64,000 nt of DNA from Mycolicibacter sinensis (GTDB lineage: Bacteria; Actinomycetota; Actinomycetes; Mycobacteriales; Mycobacteriaceae), in assembly GCF_001667375.1 (NCBI RefSeq), contig NZ_LZIN01000075.1:186001-250000 (forward strand), read 5' to 3'. Below, in pieces: positions 25,206 to 34,419 of this stretch. Under the pieces are notes generated by a model. That model had not been told where the DNA came from, searched no databases, and worked only from the letters and a program-made list of their open reading frames with translations. A program made the translations under genes and the position numbers. Positions within the stretch are counted from its first letter, which is position 1. Each line of letters starts with the position of its first letter.

Positions 25206-26995
25206 CAGTTCTCCATATGGGTCAGGTCGGGTAGGAGCGCGGCAGGCACCGATGTGCGGGCCGCGCGGAAGCGTTCGCCGAGGCTCTTGGCCTGCGGATC
25301 CTCCCGTAGGGAGGCGGCCACCCCGTTGCCCAGCAAGCCCACCACCACGATGTTGACGGCGAGCAGGTTCGGCAGCGGGAACACCCGGATCTGGTGGCGC
25401 CCGAACTCCTTGAACATCTGGGGCAGCCGGACCGGATCGGTCAAGTGGTCGAGCAGCGGCAGGAGACGTTTCTCGCGCACCCACAGTCCGAGGTTGGCGT
25501 TACCGCCTTTGTCGCCCGAGCGCGCTCCCAGGTAGTCCCCGATGGTGATCTCTACGAGCTCGGTGTCGGCGATGTCCGTGGCGCAGGGGGTGCGTGGCGT
25601 ATCGGCGATCAGCGGTGCGACGGTGACCGGTTTGGCCACCGTGAGGGTCTTACCGTCGAGCTGGGCACGCGGATCCAACCGGGCCACGTCGATCAGTGTG
25701 GGCCAGCCCACCATGAACTCACTGGCAGCGCCCGGCGGCGTGGTCAGATACAGACCCGGATAACTGCCCAGTGCGGTGGCCACCACCGCCGAGGAGAATT
25801 CACGGCCGACTGCGTCCGCGTCCGGATCGGCAACCGAGATGCGCAGATAGCTCTGATCATCGGGGGCCTCTGAGTCCAGGCTTGCCCCGACGACCTCGAC
25901 CAATGATTCGGCGAAACGCTCTCGGCCACCCGGGATCTGTGCCCAGACGGCACGCTCGCCGAGCTCGGCCTTGGCTCGCCTGCCGGTGCCGGTGATCGCC
26001 AGGGTCATGGCGTTGCGATAGCCGCCGGGAAAGGTCAACAGCGCTTTTGCATGCGAGGGGGCGGGCTCGCCTCGCACGGTCGAGATCTGGACGCGGTCCC
26101 GGCCGAGCTGGTGAAGTCGCACACTGTCGAAACGCGCTACCACATCAGGCACCGGATAACGCGGTCCGGCGATCTCGTAAAGCAACTGCGCCGACACTGA
26201 ATCCACCGACACGGTTCCGCCGGTGTTCGCCGCCTTGGTGATGACACTGCTGCCGTTATGCGCGATCTCGGCGATCGGGAAGCCCGGCTCGGTCAGGTCG
26301 GCAACCTCGGTGAAGAACGCCAGGTTTCCGCCGGTCACCTGGGTGCCGCATTCGATCGCGTGACCGGCGACGGTCGCCCCCGCCAGGGCGTCGACATCAT
26401 CGGGAGACCATCCGTGCCACCAGGCCGCCGCTCCGGTGACCACCGCGGCGTCGGCGACCCGACCGGTGATCACCACGTCGGCGCCCGCGGCCAGTCCGGC
26501 GGTGATCGCATGCCCCCCCAGATAGGCGTTGGCCGCCACCACATCACCGGTATCGCCCCTCCAGGGATCACGCGTATCCAGGTGACGTAGAAGCTCACCG
26601 GCGGAACGTAATTCGTCGATCCGATCGGTCAGGTCGTCGCCGTCGACCACGGCCACCGAGATCGGCATACCCAGTCGCCCGGCGACGGCCCGCACCTGGT
26701 CGGCGCAGCCCTGCGGGTCGATACCGCCGGCATTGGACACCACCTTGATGCCGCGCTGCAGGCAGGTTCCCAGTACTTGATTCATCTGGGCGATGAAGGT
26801 CCCGGCGTAACCAGCGCGGCCCCGGCCGCGGTTCTTGGCCAGGATCGACATCGTAAGCTCGGCGAGCCAGTCGCCAGTCAGCACATCAATCGGCTCGCCG
26901 CTGTTGAGCAACTGTGCGGCCGCGGCGAGGCGGTCGCCGAAGAAGCCGGAACAGTTGGCGATCCGGACCGGGCGGTCGGCTTTGGCGGAACTCAC
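25205..26995 (-). CDS. atuA: AtuA-like protein (DUF1446 with C-terminal AtuA-like ferredoxin-fold domain)
   Basis: 596 residues. The N-terminal 460 or so form the DUF1446 domain: IANCSGFFGDRLAAA, LTGDWLAELTMSIL, VVSNAGGIDPQGCADQV and GADVVITGRVADAAVV. Residues about 490-590 are the second domain, LVEITIGDYLGARSGDKGGNANLGLWV, often a separate gene elsewhere. AtuA is required for growth on acyclic terpenes in Pseudomonas but its reaction is unknown. It is always linked with a biotin-dependent acyl-CoA carboxylase, as here, which strongly supports the Atu assignment of this operon. It overlaps the carboxylase alpha stop by four bases. The symbol indicates similarity of family and context, not proven orthology. 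Confidence 0.85.
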
Positions 26996-28965
26996 GTCCG
27001 CTCCTCGAGCTCGACCAGGATCCGGCCGGCGGTGACCGATTGCCCCGTCTCGACCAGCACACCGGTGACCACCGAATCCGCGGAGGCGCGGATCACGTGT
27101 TCCATCTTCATCGCCTCCACGACGACTAATCGGTCACCCGCCGAAACTTCCTGTCCGGCAGTCACATGTACCGACAACACGGTGCCGGGCATGGGTGAAG
27201 TGGGGCCGCCGGCGATGGCGTCGATATTCGATTCGGTGAACCGGGGAGCCACAGTGAACGAGCTCTGCCCGTCGGTTCCGTTGACCCAGACCCGGGTCTG
27301 CGCATCACAGTCGACATCGCCATCGGTGCGCACCGACTGATTGCGGGCAATGCCGTCGACCTCGACACGATGGCGCGCACCATCACCGGACAGCGCCCGC
27401 ACGGTGTGCTGGACGCCGTCGATGCGGAACAGTCCGAACGCTTCGCCGCCGCGCGCGGGCGGGCGGTAGTCCACCTGGTAGCTGGCGCCGTGATCGTCGG
27501 TGACGGTCAATTGCACCGGTGGGCGGGCGGTATTCGACCAGGCCGCGGGCAGCGCGAACCGGTCGGATTCGCCGGCGATCGAGGCGATCACGGCTGTGGC
27601 CAACGCGTGCGGTGGAAGCGGTGGGGCTACCACCAGATCGGGTCGCTGTTCAAGCCAATTGACCGTCACCTGGCCGCTGCGGTAGTCGGGGTCGGCCAGG
27701 ATCGAGCGCAGGGCGACAACATTGGTGGCCGGTCCGTGTAACTGCAGTCCGGTCAGCGCGGCATGCAATGTGTTGATGGCATCGATGCGGGTACCGCCGG
27801 TGGCGATGACCTTGGTGATCATCGAGTCGTAATGCGGGCTGATGGTGCTGCCCGAGGCGACGCCGTCCTCATAGCGCACCCCGTCGTCGGCCGGATGCCA
27901 GTACCGGTGAATAGGGCCGGTGCTGGGGAGCCAGCCGGCGTGCGGATTCTCGGCGCATACCCGCGCCTGGATGGCATGGCCGGTGAAGGTGACATCGCAC
28001 TGGGTGATCGGCAACGGTGCGCCGGAGGCGACATCGATTTGCAGTGCGACCAGATCGAGCCCGGTGACCTGCTCGGTCACTGTGTGCTCGACCTGTAGTC
28101 GGGTGTTCATCTCGAGGAAGAAGTACTCGTCGCCCTGGACGAGGAACTCGCATGTGCCAGCGCCGACATAACCGATCTCGGCGGCAAGCCGCACGGCAGC
28201 TTCGGCCATCGCCGCGCGCAGCCCGGCCTCGACCAGCGACGCGGGGCATTCTTCCAGGAGCTTCTGGTGGCGGCGCTGCACCGAACACTCACGGTCACCG
28301 AGATGGACGACGTTGCCGTGTGTGTCGCCGAAGACCTGGATCTCGATGTGGCGAGGGCCGGCCAGGAACCGTTCCAAGAAGACCGTCTCGTCGCCGAACG
28401 ATGTCCGGGCCTCGCGCTGCGCCGAGGTAACCGCGGCGGCGAGTTCATCGGCGGATTCGACCAGTCGGATACCGCGGCCGCCGCCTCCGGCGCTCGCCTT
28501 GACCAGCAGCGGATAACCGACCTGCCTGCCCAGTTCTGCCAGGTCGACGGTGGCGTCGGTGATCACCGCATCAGGCAGCACCGGGACGGAAGCCTTCCGC
28601 GCCAACTGCTTAGCCTGCACCTTGGAGCCCATGGCCGCAACACATTCCGCTGACGGGCCGACGAAGGTCAGGCCCGCGGTGGTGACGGCATTGGCGAACT
28701 CGGCGCTCTCGGCCAGGAACCCGTATCCGGGGTGGATCGCGTCGCAGTTGGTCCGGCGTGCGGCGTCGAGTACCGCCACGATGTTCAGGTAGGTGTCGGT
28801 CGCCGATACACCGGGCAGTGACACGGCCTCATCGACATCGTCGAGGTAGGGCAGTGTCGCGTCGGGGTCGGAGTACAGCCCCACGGTCTGAATACCGCGG
28901 GTACGTGCGGCACGGGCCACCCGGCTGGCAACCTCGGCGCGGTTGGCGATCAACAGTCGATGCAC
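26992..28965 (-). CDS. acyl-CoA carboxylase alpha subunit (biotin carboxylase + BCCP)
   Basis: 657 residues. Residues 1-450 are biotin carboxylase: HRLLIANRAEVASRVARAAR, the ATP-grasp glycine loop KASAGGGGRGIRLVES and FLEMNTRLQVEHTVTE. A linker domain follows, then the biotinyl domain with VVEAMKMEHVIRA, placing the biotinylated lysine at about 620. This is the layout of methylcrotonyl- and geranyl-CoA carboxylase alpha subunits (LiuD/AtuF). With the beta subunit at 28978 it would carboxylate the gamma-methyl group of a 3-methyl-2-enoyl-CoA. Neighbouring AtuA favours a terpenoid rather than leucine substrate, though leucine-type activity cannot be excluded. Confidence 0.9.
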   Translation of the reverse strand: MHRLLIANRAEVASRVARAARTRGIQTVGLYSDPDATLPYLDDVDEAVSLPGVSATDTYLNIVAVLDAARRTNCDAIHPGYGFLAESAEFANAVTTAGLTFVGPSAECVAAMGSKVQAKQLARKASVPVLPDAVITDATVDLAELGRQVGYPLLVKASAGGGGRGIRLVESADELAAAVTSAQREARTSFGDETVFLERFLAGPRHIEIQVFGDTHGNVVHLGDRECSVQRRHQKLLEECPASLVEAGLRAAMAEAAVRLAAEIGYVGAGTCEFLVQGDEYFFLEMNTRLQVEHTVTEQVTGLDLVALQIDVASGAPLPITQCDVTFTGHAIQARVCAENPHAGWLPSTGPIHRYWHPADDGVRYEDGVASGSTISPHYDSMITKVIATGGTRIDAINTLHAALTGLQLHGPATNVVALRSILADPDYRSGQVTVNWLEQRPDLVVAPPLPPHALATAVIASIAGESDRFALPAAWSNTARPPVQLTVTDDHGASYQVDYRPPARGGEAFGLFRIDGVQHTVRALSGDGARHRVEVDGIARNQSVRTDGDVDCDAQTRVWVNGTDGQSSFTVAPRFTESNIDAIAGGPTSPMPGTVLSVHVTAGQEVSAGDRLVVVEAMKMEHVIRASADSVVTGVLVETGQSVTAGRILVELEERT

Positions 28966-28977
28966 GAAAATCCCTTG

Positions 28978-30570
28978 TTAGAAACGGAAGATGCCGAAGC
29001 CGGCCCGCTGGCGCGAGCCTGGACGTGGGGTATCGCGTGAGATGCCGAACGCGACGGTCAGTGCGGCGCGGCTGTGTCGCGGGTCGATGATGCCGTCGTC
29101 CCAGACGCGGCCGGTCGCGTACAGCGCGGTGGACTCGGCCTCGATGCGGGCTTCGTCCTCGGCGCGCTGCGTCTCATCAGCAGTGTGGTCGAACTCGATG
29201 TTGCGCGACTGCGCCGAACGTTTGCGCACGATGGACATGACCCCCGCGAGCTGGCGTCCGCCCATCACCGCGATGCGATGAGTCGGCCAGGTCAGTACCA
29301 ACCGCGGACGGTACGCGCGACCGGCCATGGCGTAGTTGCCCGCGCCATAGCTGACCCCGACCATCAACGTCACGTGCGGAACCTGGGAGTTGGACACCGC
29401 GTTGATGAGCTTGGCGCCGTCCTTGATGATCCCACCTTTCTCGGCCGCGCTACCCACCATGAACCCGGTGATGTTCTGTATAAACAGGATTGGTGTCCCA
29501 ATCTGGTTGCACAGCTCGATGAACTGCGCGCCCTTCTGCGATTCGGGGGAGAACAGGATGCCGTTGTTGGCCAGCACGCCGATCGGCATGCCGCTCAGCT
29601 CCGCCCACCCAGTCACCAAGTTCGGTCCGTAGAGCGGTTTGAACTCGTCGAACTGCGAACCGTCGACAATCCGGCCGATCACCTCGCGAATATCGAACGG
29701 CGTCTTGGGATCCTCGGGCACGATGCCCAGCAGTTCGTCGGGGTCGTGTACCGGTGCCGGCCCGCCGGGGACCGGATCAGCAAGGCCAAAGCGGAAGATC
29801 ACGGATCGGGCCTGACGGAGGGCGTCGGGTTCATCGGCGGCCAGGTAGTCTGCCAACCCGGACACTCGTGCGTGCATGTCGGCTCCACCGAGCTCATGCT
29901 CGGTGACATCCTCATCGATCGCCATCTTGACCAGCGGGGGACCACCGAGGAAGGCGTAGCCGCGGTCCTTGACGAAGATGGTGTAGTCACTCATGCCGGG
30001 CAGGTAGGCGCCGCCGGCGGTAGACGAGCCGAAAACAACTGACACCGTCGGAATGCCGGCGGCCGACAACTCGGTGAGCCGGCGGAACTGCTCGCCGCCG
30101 GGGACGAATATGTCGGCTTGCTTTTCCAGGTCGGCGCCGCCCGATTCGACCAGGGTGACCACCGGCAACCGGTTGGTCTCGGCGATGTCCATGGCGCGCA
30201 GGGTGCGGGCGATCGAGGTCGGTGACAGCGAACCGCCGCGCACGGTCGGATCGTTGGCGATCACCATGACCGCACGCCCGTGGATCTCGGTGACGGCGGT
30301 GACCAGGCCACCGCCGAGCGGATCGGTGGTACCCCAACCGGCCAGCGGTGAGAGCTCCATGATGAAGCCGTGGCGGTCCGCGAGCAACGAAAGGCGTTCG
30401 CGTACCGGAAGTTTTCCACGTTCGCGGTGGCGTTGCACCGACGCGGCCGAGCCGCCCTCGGCAACCTTGCCGTGTAGACCGTCTACCTCGGCGAGCAGTG
30501 CCGCCATGCGCGAGCGTGCCCTGCGGTGGGGCTCGCTCGACGGGTTCACCTCGGTGGCGAGAACGGGCAC
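28978..30570 (-). CDS. acyl-CoA carboxylase beta subunit (carboxyltransferase)
   Basis: 530 residues of the biotin-dependent carboxyltransferase family, like methylcrotonyl-/geranyl-CoA carboxylase beta (LiuB/AtuC). Motifs are GGAYLPGMSDYTIFVKD and FLGGPPLVKMAIDEDVTEHE in the N half, and FIQNITGFMVGSAAEKGGI plus GVSYGAGNYAMAGRAYRP in the C half. The GTG start at 30570 has GGAGGAAGC just upstream. It is the first gene of the minus-strand Atu-like operon, with the AACCTGGTT operator 19 bases before the start, so the whole operon 20349-30570 is presumably repressed through that site. Confidence 0.9.
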   Translation of the reverse strand: MPVLATEVNPSSEPHRRARSRMAALLAEVDGLHGKVAEGGSAASVQRHRERGKLPVRERLSLLADRHGFIMELSPLAGWGTTDPLGGGLVTAVTEIHGRAVMVIANDPTVRGGSLSPTSIARTLRAMDIAETNRLPVVTLVESGGADLEKQADIFVPGGEQFRRLTELSAAGIPTVSVVFGSSTAGGAYLPGMSDYTIFVKDRGYAFLGGPPLVKMAIDEDVTEHELGGADMHARVSGLADYLAADEPDALRQARSVIFRFGLADPVPGGPAPVHDPDELLGIVPEDPKTPFDIREVIGRIVDGSQFDEFKPLYGPNLVTGWAELSGMPIGVLANNGILFSPESQKGAQFIELCNQIGTPILFIQNITGFMVGSAAEKGGIIKDGAKLINAVSNSQVPHVTLMVGVSYGAGNYAMAGRAYRPRLVLTWPTHRIAVMGGRQLAGVMSIVRKRSAQSRNIEFDHTADETQRAEDEARIEAESTALYATGRVWDDGIIDPRHSRAALTVAFGISRDTPRPGSRQRAGFGIFRF

Positions 30571-30587
30571 GCTTCCTCCGAATCTAC

Positions 30588-30598
30588 TAACCTGGTTA
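30588..30598. promoter_or_regulatory. regulon operator, copy 6 (core 30589-30597), Atu-like operon
   Basis: TAACCTGGTTA in an ACTAACCTGGTTATAT context, directly upstream of the first gene of the Atu-like operon (minus strand). Confidence 0.7.
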
Positions 30599-30628
30599 TA
30601 TAAAAGAATGTGCGTTAATGCAAGCCCG

Positions 30629-31471
30629 TCACTCCCGTAGTGCGAACGCCTCCACCACGTTGTCGCGCAGGAACAGTCGGCGCACCTCCGGTTTCAGGTC
30701 CAGCGCATCCAGACCGTCCAGCGCTGCCTCGAAAGTCAAGATCGGCCAGTCGCTGGCCCAGATGCACTTACGCCGGCCATAGGTACGCAGGAAGTGCACG
30801 AACGCCACTGGGTAGTACTTTGGCAGGTGGGCGCTGGTGTCGATGTAGACATTCGGGTGCTTGGCGGCAACCGCGATCATCTCTTCGGTCCATGGCCAGC
30901 CGATGTGGCCGGCGACGATGCGCAACTCCGGGAAGTCGATTGCGATCCGGTCGATATGGCCCGGCCGGCCGGTCTCGGAGGTGTAGGTCGACGGGCCGGT
31001 GCCACCAACCTGGATCTGCACTGTTATGTCCAGTTCGGTGCAGGCCGCGTACAGCGGATACCACTGCGCTTCAGTGGGGATCTTGTCCAGGATGAACGGC
31101 TCGAGCTTGAGCCCCTTGAAACCGTAATCGCCCACCAGTCGGCGAAGTTCGCGGACCGCAGTCATGACGCCGTCCACCGACCATGGGTTGACGTTCGCGA
31201 TGCCGATCAGCCGGTCCGGGTAGCGCCGCACGGCCTCGATGACGTCGTCGTTGGGGATCAACGGCCCCGCCGAACACAGCGCCTTGCTGACGTTGTTGGC
31301 ATCCATCTCCTCGATGAGGGTCTCCAACGGCATCCCGGTCCGCAGTCGGGCGCCGTGCTGCATGCGGTCGGCCAGGGTCATGTTTCGCTCGGGCATCTTG
31401 GCCACCGTGTCCGGCAGCCAAGGCTGCACCCACGCATCGATGATCGGCGGCGCGTCGTTGTTGGTCATCAT
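30629..31471 (-). CDS. amidohydrolase-2 family protein lacking the N-terminal metal-binding motif
   Basis: 280 residues. The TIM-barrel amidohydrolase pattern is visible: FKGLKLEPFI, ITVQIQVGGTGPST, LRIVAGHIGWPWTEEMI, and the C-terminal CIWASDWPI with the expected Asp. The first strand, however, reads IIDAWVQPW where the family normally has H-x-H or D-x-H-x-x-E, so one part of the metal site is missing. It may be a hydrolase or decarboxylase with an altered site, or non-catalytic. Start ATG at 31471 (or 31468), overlapping the dehydrogenase stop (TGATG). It ends just before the Atu operator region. Confidence 0.78.
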   Translation of the reverse strand: MMTNNDAPPIIDAWVQPWLPDTVAKMPERNMTLADRMQHGARLRTGMPLETLIEEMDANNVSKALCSAGPLIPNDDVIEAVRRYPDRLIGIANVNPWSVDGVMTAVRELRRLVGDYGFKGLKLEPFILDKIPTEAQWYPLYAACTELDITVQIQVGGTGPSTYTSETGRPGHIDRIAIDFPELRIVAGHIGWPWTEEMIAVAAKHPNVYIDTSAHLPKYYPVAFVHFLRTYGRRKCIWASDWPILTFEAALDGLDALDLKPEVRRLFLRDNVVEAFALRE

Positions 31472-32622
31472 CAGCCTTTCGGGAGTCCGAGCACGCGCTC
31501 GGCGATTATGGTCTTGACGATCTCGTCGGTGCCGCCGGCGATGTGAAACGCGGGGGCCGACAGCACTACCAATCGCCAGTCGTCGAGGCAGGGATCGGGC
31601 TTGGACAGATCGTTACCCAGTCGCTTGGCCACCGCATCGGAAATCTGCGAGGCGACCTTGCCGGTTGCGAGTTTGGCGAGCGCGGCCTCGGGCCCCGGTG
31701 GTTGACCCGCCACCAGGCGGTGGTGCATCCCGGCCTCGAACGCGGCCAGCGCGCGCTGATCGATCACTGCGTCGATGAAGGCATCGCGGGCCACCCTGTC
31801 ATCCCAACCCAGTTCGCCGGCCTGGCGCACCAGGCGGCCCAATGATCGGCCGAAGCTGGAGAATCGCTCGAATCCCAGGGTGGCCATGGCGACGGCCCAA
31901 CCCCCGCCGACCTCACCGAGCACAGCATCGGCGGGCAGATCCACATCATCGAAAAAGACCTCCGAGAAGGAGGCCCCGCCGGTCATCTGCTTGAGGGGGC
32001 GCACATCGATACCCGGGGTAGACATGTCCACCACGAACGCGGTCAGTCCCTTGTGACGCAATTGGGTCGGATCGCTGCGCGCGATCAGGTAGCCGTACTG
32101 CGCGTGCCGCGCCTCCGATGTCCACACCTTCTGCCCGTTGATCCGCCAGCCGGTCTCGGTGCGTACTGCCTTGGTGGCCACCGCGGCCAGATCGCTGCCG
32201 GCGCCGGGCTCGCTGAATAGTTGGCACCACACCTCGTCACCGCGCAGCATGGCCGCGCAGTGCTTCTTCTGCTCGTCATTGCCGACCGCCAGCAGCGTCG
32301 GACCCACCATCTCCAGTGTCACGCCGAACAGACCACGCGGAACCTCGTACTCGGCCTCCAGGTCTGCCCAGGCCAGGGCGTAGGCCGACGGCAGGTCCTG
32401 GCCACCGACCTCACGCGACCAGGTCAGGCCGGCGAATCCATTGTCGAAGAGCAGCCGTTGCCAGGCAACGCAATCAGCGCGAAAACGCTCAGGGTCCCGC
32501 AGGTAGCGGAACTGCGCATACATGGCATCGGGAAAGCCGTCGGGCCGATGCTCGGCGTGGGCGTTGAGGAAAGCCGTGGCCTGTTGGCGAAAGGCATCGA
32601 GTGAGGGGGGTTGGGGCTCCAT
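31471..32622 (-). CDS. acyl-CoA dehydrogenase
   Basis: 383 residues. Motifs are LFSEPGAGSDLAAVATKAV, GQKVWTSEARHAQYGYLIAR and the C-terminal FHIAGGTDEIVKTIIAERVLGL. The ATG at 32622 is preferred because GGAG lies just upstream; the frame continues to a GTG at 32658 close to the operator, without support. The gene is divergent from the PpdK-like gene, and one operator lies between them, so both are likely controlled together. It is followed by the amidohydrolase gene with a one-base overlap. Confidence 0.88.
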   Translation of the reverse strand: MEPQPPSLDAFRQQATAFLNAHAEHRPDGFPDAMYAQFRYLRDPERFRADCVAWQRLLFDNGFAGLTWSREVGGQDLPSAYALAWADLEAEYEVPRGLFGVTLEMVGPTLLAVGNDEQKKHCAAMLRGDEVWCQLFSEPGAGSDLAAVATKAVRTETGWRINGQKVWTSEARHAQYGYLIARSDPTQLRHKGLTAFVVDMSTPGIDVRPLKQMTGGASFSEVFFDDVDLPADAVLGEVGGGWAVAMATLGFERFSSFGRSLGRLVRQAGELGWDDRVARDAFIDAVIDQRALAAFEAGMHHRLVAGQPPGPEAALAKLATGKVASQISDAVAKRLGNDLSKPDPCLDDWRLVVLSAPAFHIAGGTDEIVKTIIAERVLGLPKG

Positions 32623-32666
32623 CACACTCCGTACAGTCTGGGGGGCACCATTTGGCACCTAATTAC

Positions 32667-32677
32667 TAACCTGGTTA
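32667..32677. promoter_or_regulatory. regulon operator, copy 7 (core 32668-32676)
   Basis: TAACCTGGTTA with the right arm continuing TTATAT, between the divergent acyl-CoA dehydrogenase and PpdK-like genes. Confidence 0.7.
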
Positions 32678-32714
32678 TATGATAGTGATATCACGTCGCA
32701 CCGAGGAGCCGAAA

Positions 32715-34385
32715 GTGAGTTTGCAGGTGTCCGCTCTGGACGGCCAATCCGTCGTCGATCGCCTCGATGAGGGGCAGTTGGTGGTGCGGCTCGACGGCAG
32801 CCGTATCTATTCGCGACGGTTGGTCGGCGGCAAGGCCCATGGCCTGTCGAAGATCCGCGCCGCCGGGCTGCCTACCTCACCGGCTTTCACTGTCACCGTA
32901 GACGCCTGCCGGCAGTACTTCGAGGCGCCCGAGGCCTTGTTGGAGCGGCTGTGGCCGCAGGTGCGCGACGGTTTGTCCTGGCTGGAAGCGCAGTCCGGTC
33001 ACGCATTCGGGCAAGGACCGGTGCCGCTTCTGGTGTCGGTGCGCAGCGGTGCGCCGGCCAGCATGCCCGGGATGATGGACACAGTGCTCAATCTCGGCAT
33101 CAACGACGCGGTCGAACAGATGCTGGCGACCAAATGTGGCATCGAGTTCGCCGCCGACACCCATGCTCGATTCCGTGAGTTGTACCGCCAGGTCGTCGAT
33201 CCGCGGGGCGGTGTGGTGCCCGCGGATCCATGGGAACAGCTGCGTGGTGCGGTCACCGCAGTCTTCGAGTCCTGGAACTCTCCGCGTGCGGTGGCCTATC
33301 GGCGTCACCACGACCTGGAAGGCAAGATGGCCGGCACTTCGGTGACCGTGCAGGCCATGGTGTTCGGCAATCTCGATGAACAGTCCGGCACCGGTGTGTT
33401 GTTCAGCCGCAACCCATTGACCGGAGAGAACCTGCCGTACGGCGAATGGCTGCCGCGGGGTCAGGGTGAGGACGTGGTCAGCGGCAAGTTCGATCCGATG
33501 CCGTTGACCGCACTGGCCGAAAACCACCCGGATATCCATCGACAACTGCTGGAGGCGGCCCGCTGGTTGGAGAACGACGGGGCCGATGTGCAGGACATCG
33601 AGTTCACCGTCGAATCCGGCACGCTGTATCTGCTGCAGACTCGTGCGGCGAAAAGATCTGCGCAAGCAGCGGTTTCGATCGCCGTGGCGCTACAGCGCGA
33701 GGGTCTGATCGACGTCGACGAGGCGCTGTCGCGGGTGACGCCCGCTCAGTTGGAGACCCTGCTTACGCCGGTCATAGAGCCGTCTGCGCTGGCCGGGGCC
33801 ACGGTGTTGGCGAGCGGACTACCGGCCTGTCCCGGTGTCGGTGCGGGTCGGGTGGTGACAGACAGTCACACTGCCGAGGATGCCGCTGATGAAGGGGAAA
33901 GCGTGGTGCTGGCACGCGTGACGACCAGCCCTGACGACGTCGGCGGGATGATCGCCGCAAAAGCTGTGATCACCGAACAGGGCGGGTCGACCTCGCACGC
34001 TGCGGTGGTCAGCCGGGAATTGCACACCCCCTGCGTGGTGGGATGCGGCAAGGGAGCCTTGGCCGACCTCGCCGGTTGCGTGGTCACCGTCGACGGATCG
34101 ACGGGCCAGATCTACGCCGGCCTGTTGCCGATGACCAGTCCGTCGGAGGACGCCGATCCGAATATGGCTGCGCTGTTGAGCTGGGCGCGCGAGCGCTGCT
34201 CGGTCGAGGTACGGCAGGTCGGTGCTGTGCAGGCCAACGCCCTGCCGGTGGTCGATCACCGTGATCCGACCTCGTTGTTCGGCGCCGTTGATGCCGGGCA
34301 GCGGGCGGTGGCAAGCGAGCATCCGCTGCCGGTGCTGCTGATGTTGCTGGAGCGGTCGCGAAACACTGACAGCGGTATCCACTAA
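32715..34385 (+). CDS. short pyruvate,phosphate dikinase-like protein (ATP-grasp + phosphohistidine domain, no PEP barrel)
   Basis: About 556 residues, against roughly 870-900 for full PPDK. Residues to about 320 are the ATP-grasp domain: GGKAHGLSKIRAAGLPTSPA, LVSVRSGAPASMPGMMDTVL, GTGVLFSRNPLTGE. Then comes the swivel domain EQGGSTSHAAVVSRELHTP, with the phospho-accepting His at about 428. After it only about 125 residues remain, with no PEP/pyruvate TIM-barrel, so it can autophosphorylate but lacks the usual acceptor site. Short PpdK proteins are also known in M. tuberculosis. The GTG at 32715 is chosen for the GAGGAG upstream; an ATG at 32679 lies against the operator. It is a candidate in-trans phosphoryl donor for the F proteins, which lack an ATP-grasp domain. 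Confidence 0.85.
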   Translation: MSLQVSALDGQSVVDRLDEGQLVVRLDGSRIYSRRLVGGKAHGLSKIRAAGLPTSPAFTVTVDACRQYFEAPEALLERLWPQVRDGLSWLEAQSGHAFGQGPVPLLVSVRSGAPASMPGMMDTVLNLGINDAVEQMLATKCGIEFAADTHARFRELYRQVVDPRGGVVPADPWEQLRGAVTAVFESWNSPRAVAYRRHHDLEGKMAGTSVTVQAMVFGNLDEQSGTGVLFSRNPLTGENLPYGEWLPRGQGEDVVSGKFDPMPLTALAENHPDIHRQLLEAARWLENDGADVQDIEFTVESGTLYLLQTRAAKRSAQAAVSIAVALQREGLIDVDEALSRVTPAQLETLLTPVIEPSALAGATVLASGLPACPGVGAGRVVTDSHTAEDAADEGESVVLARVTTSPDDVGGMIAAKAVITEQGGSTSHAAVVSRELHTPCVVGCGKGALADLAGCVVTVDGSTGQIYAGLLPMTSPSEDADPNMAALLSWARERCSVEVRQVGAVQANALPVVDHRDPTSLFGAVDAGQRAVASEHPLPVLLMLLERSRNTDSGIH

Positions 34386-34419
34386 CCAGGAGTCCTATTT
34401 AGATGCGACAATCATTGCC

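Noticed and set aside
25206..25484. In-frame upstream extension of the 24051 acyl-CoA dehydrogenase
   Set aside because: It overlaps the conserved C-terminal domain of AtuA; the ATG in the TGATG overlap gives the normal family N-terminus.
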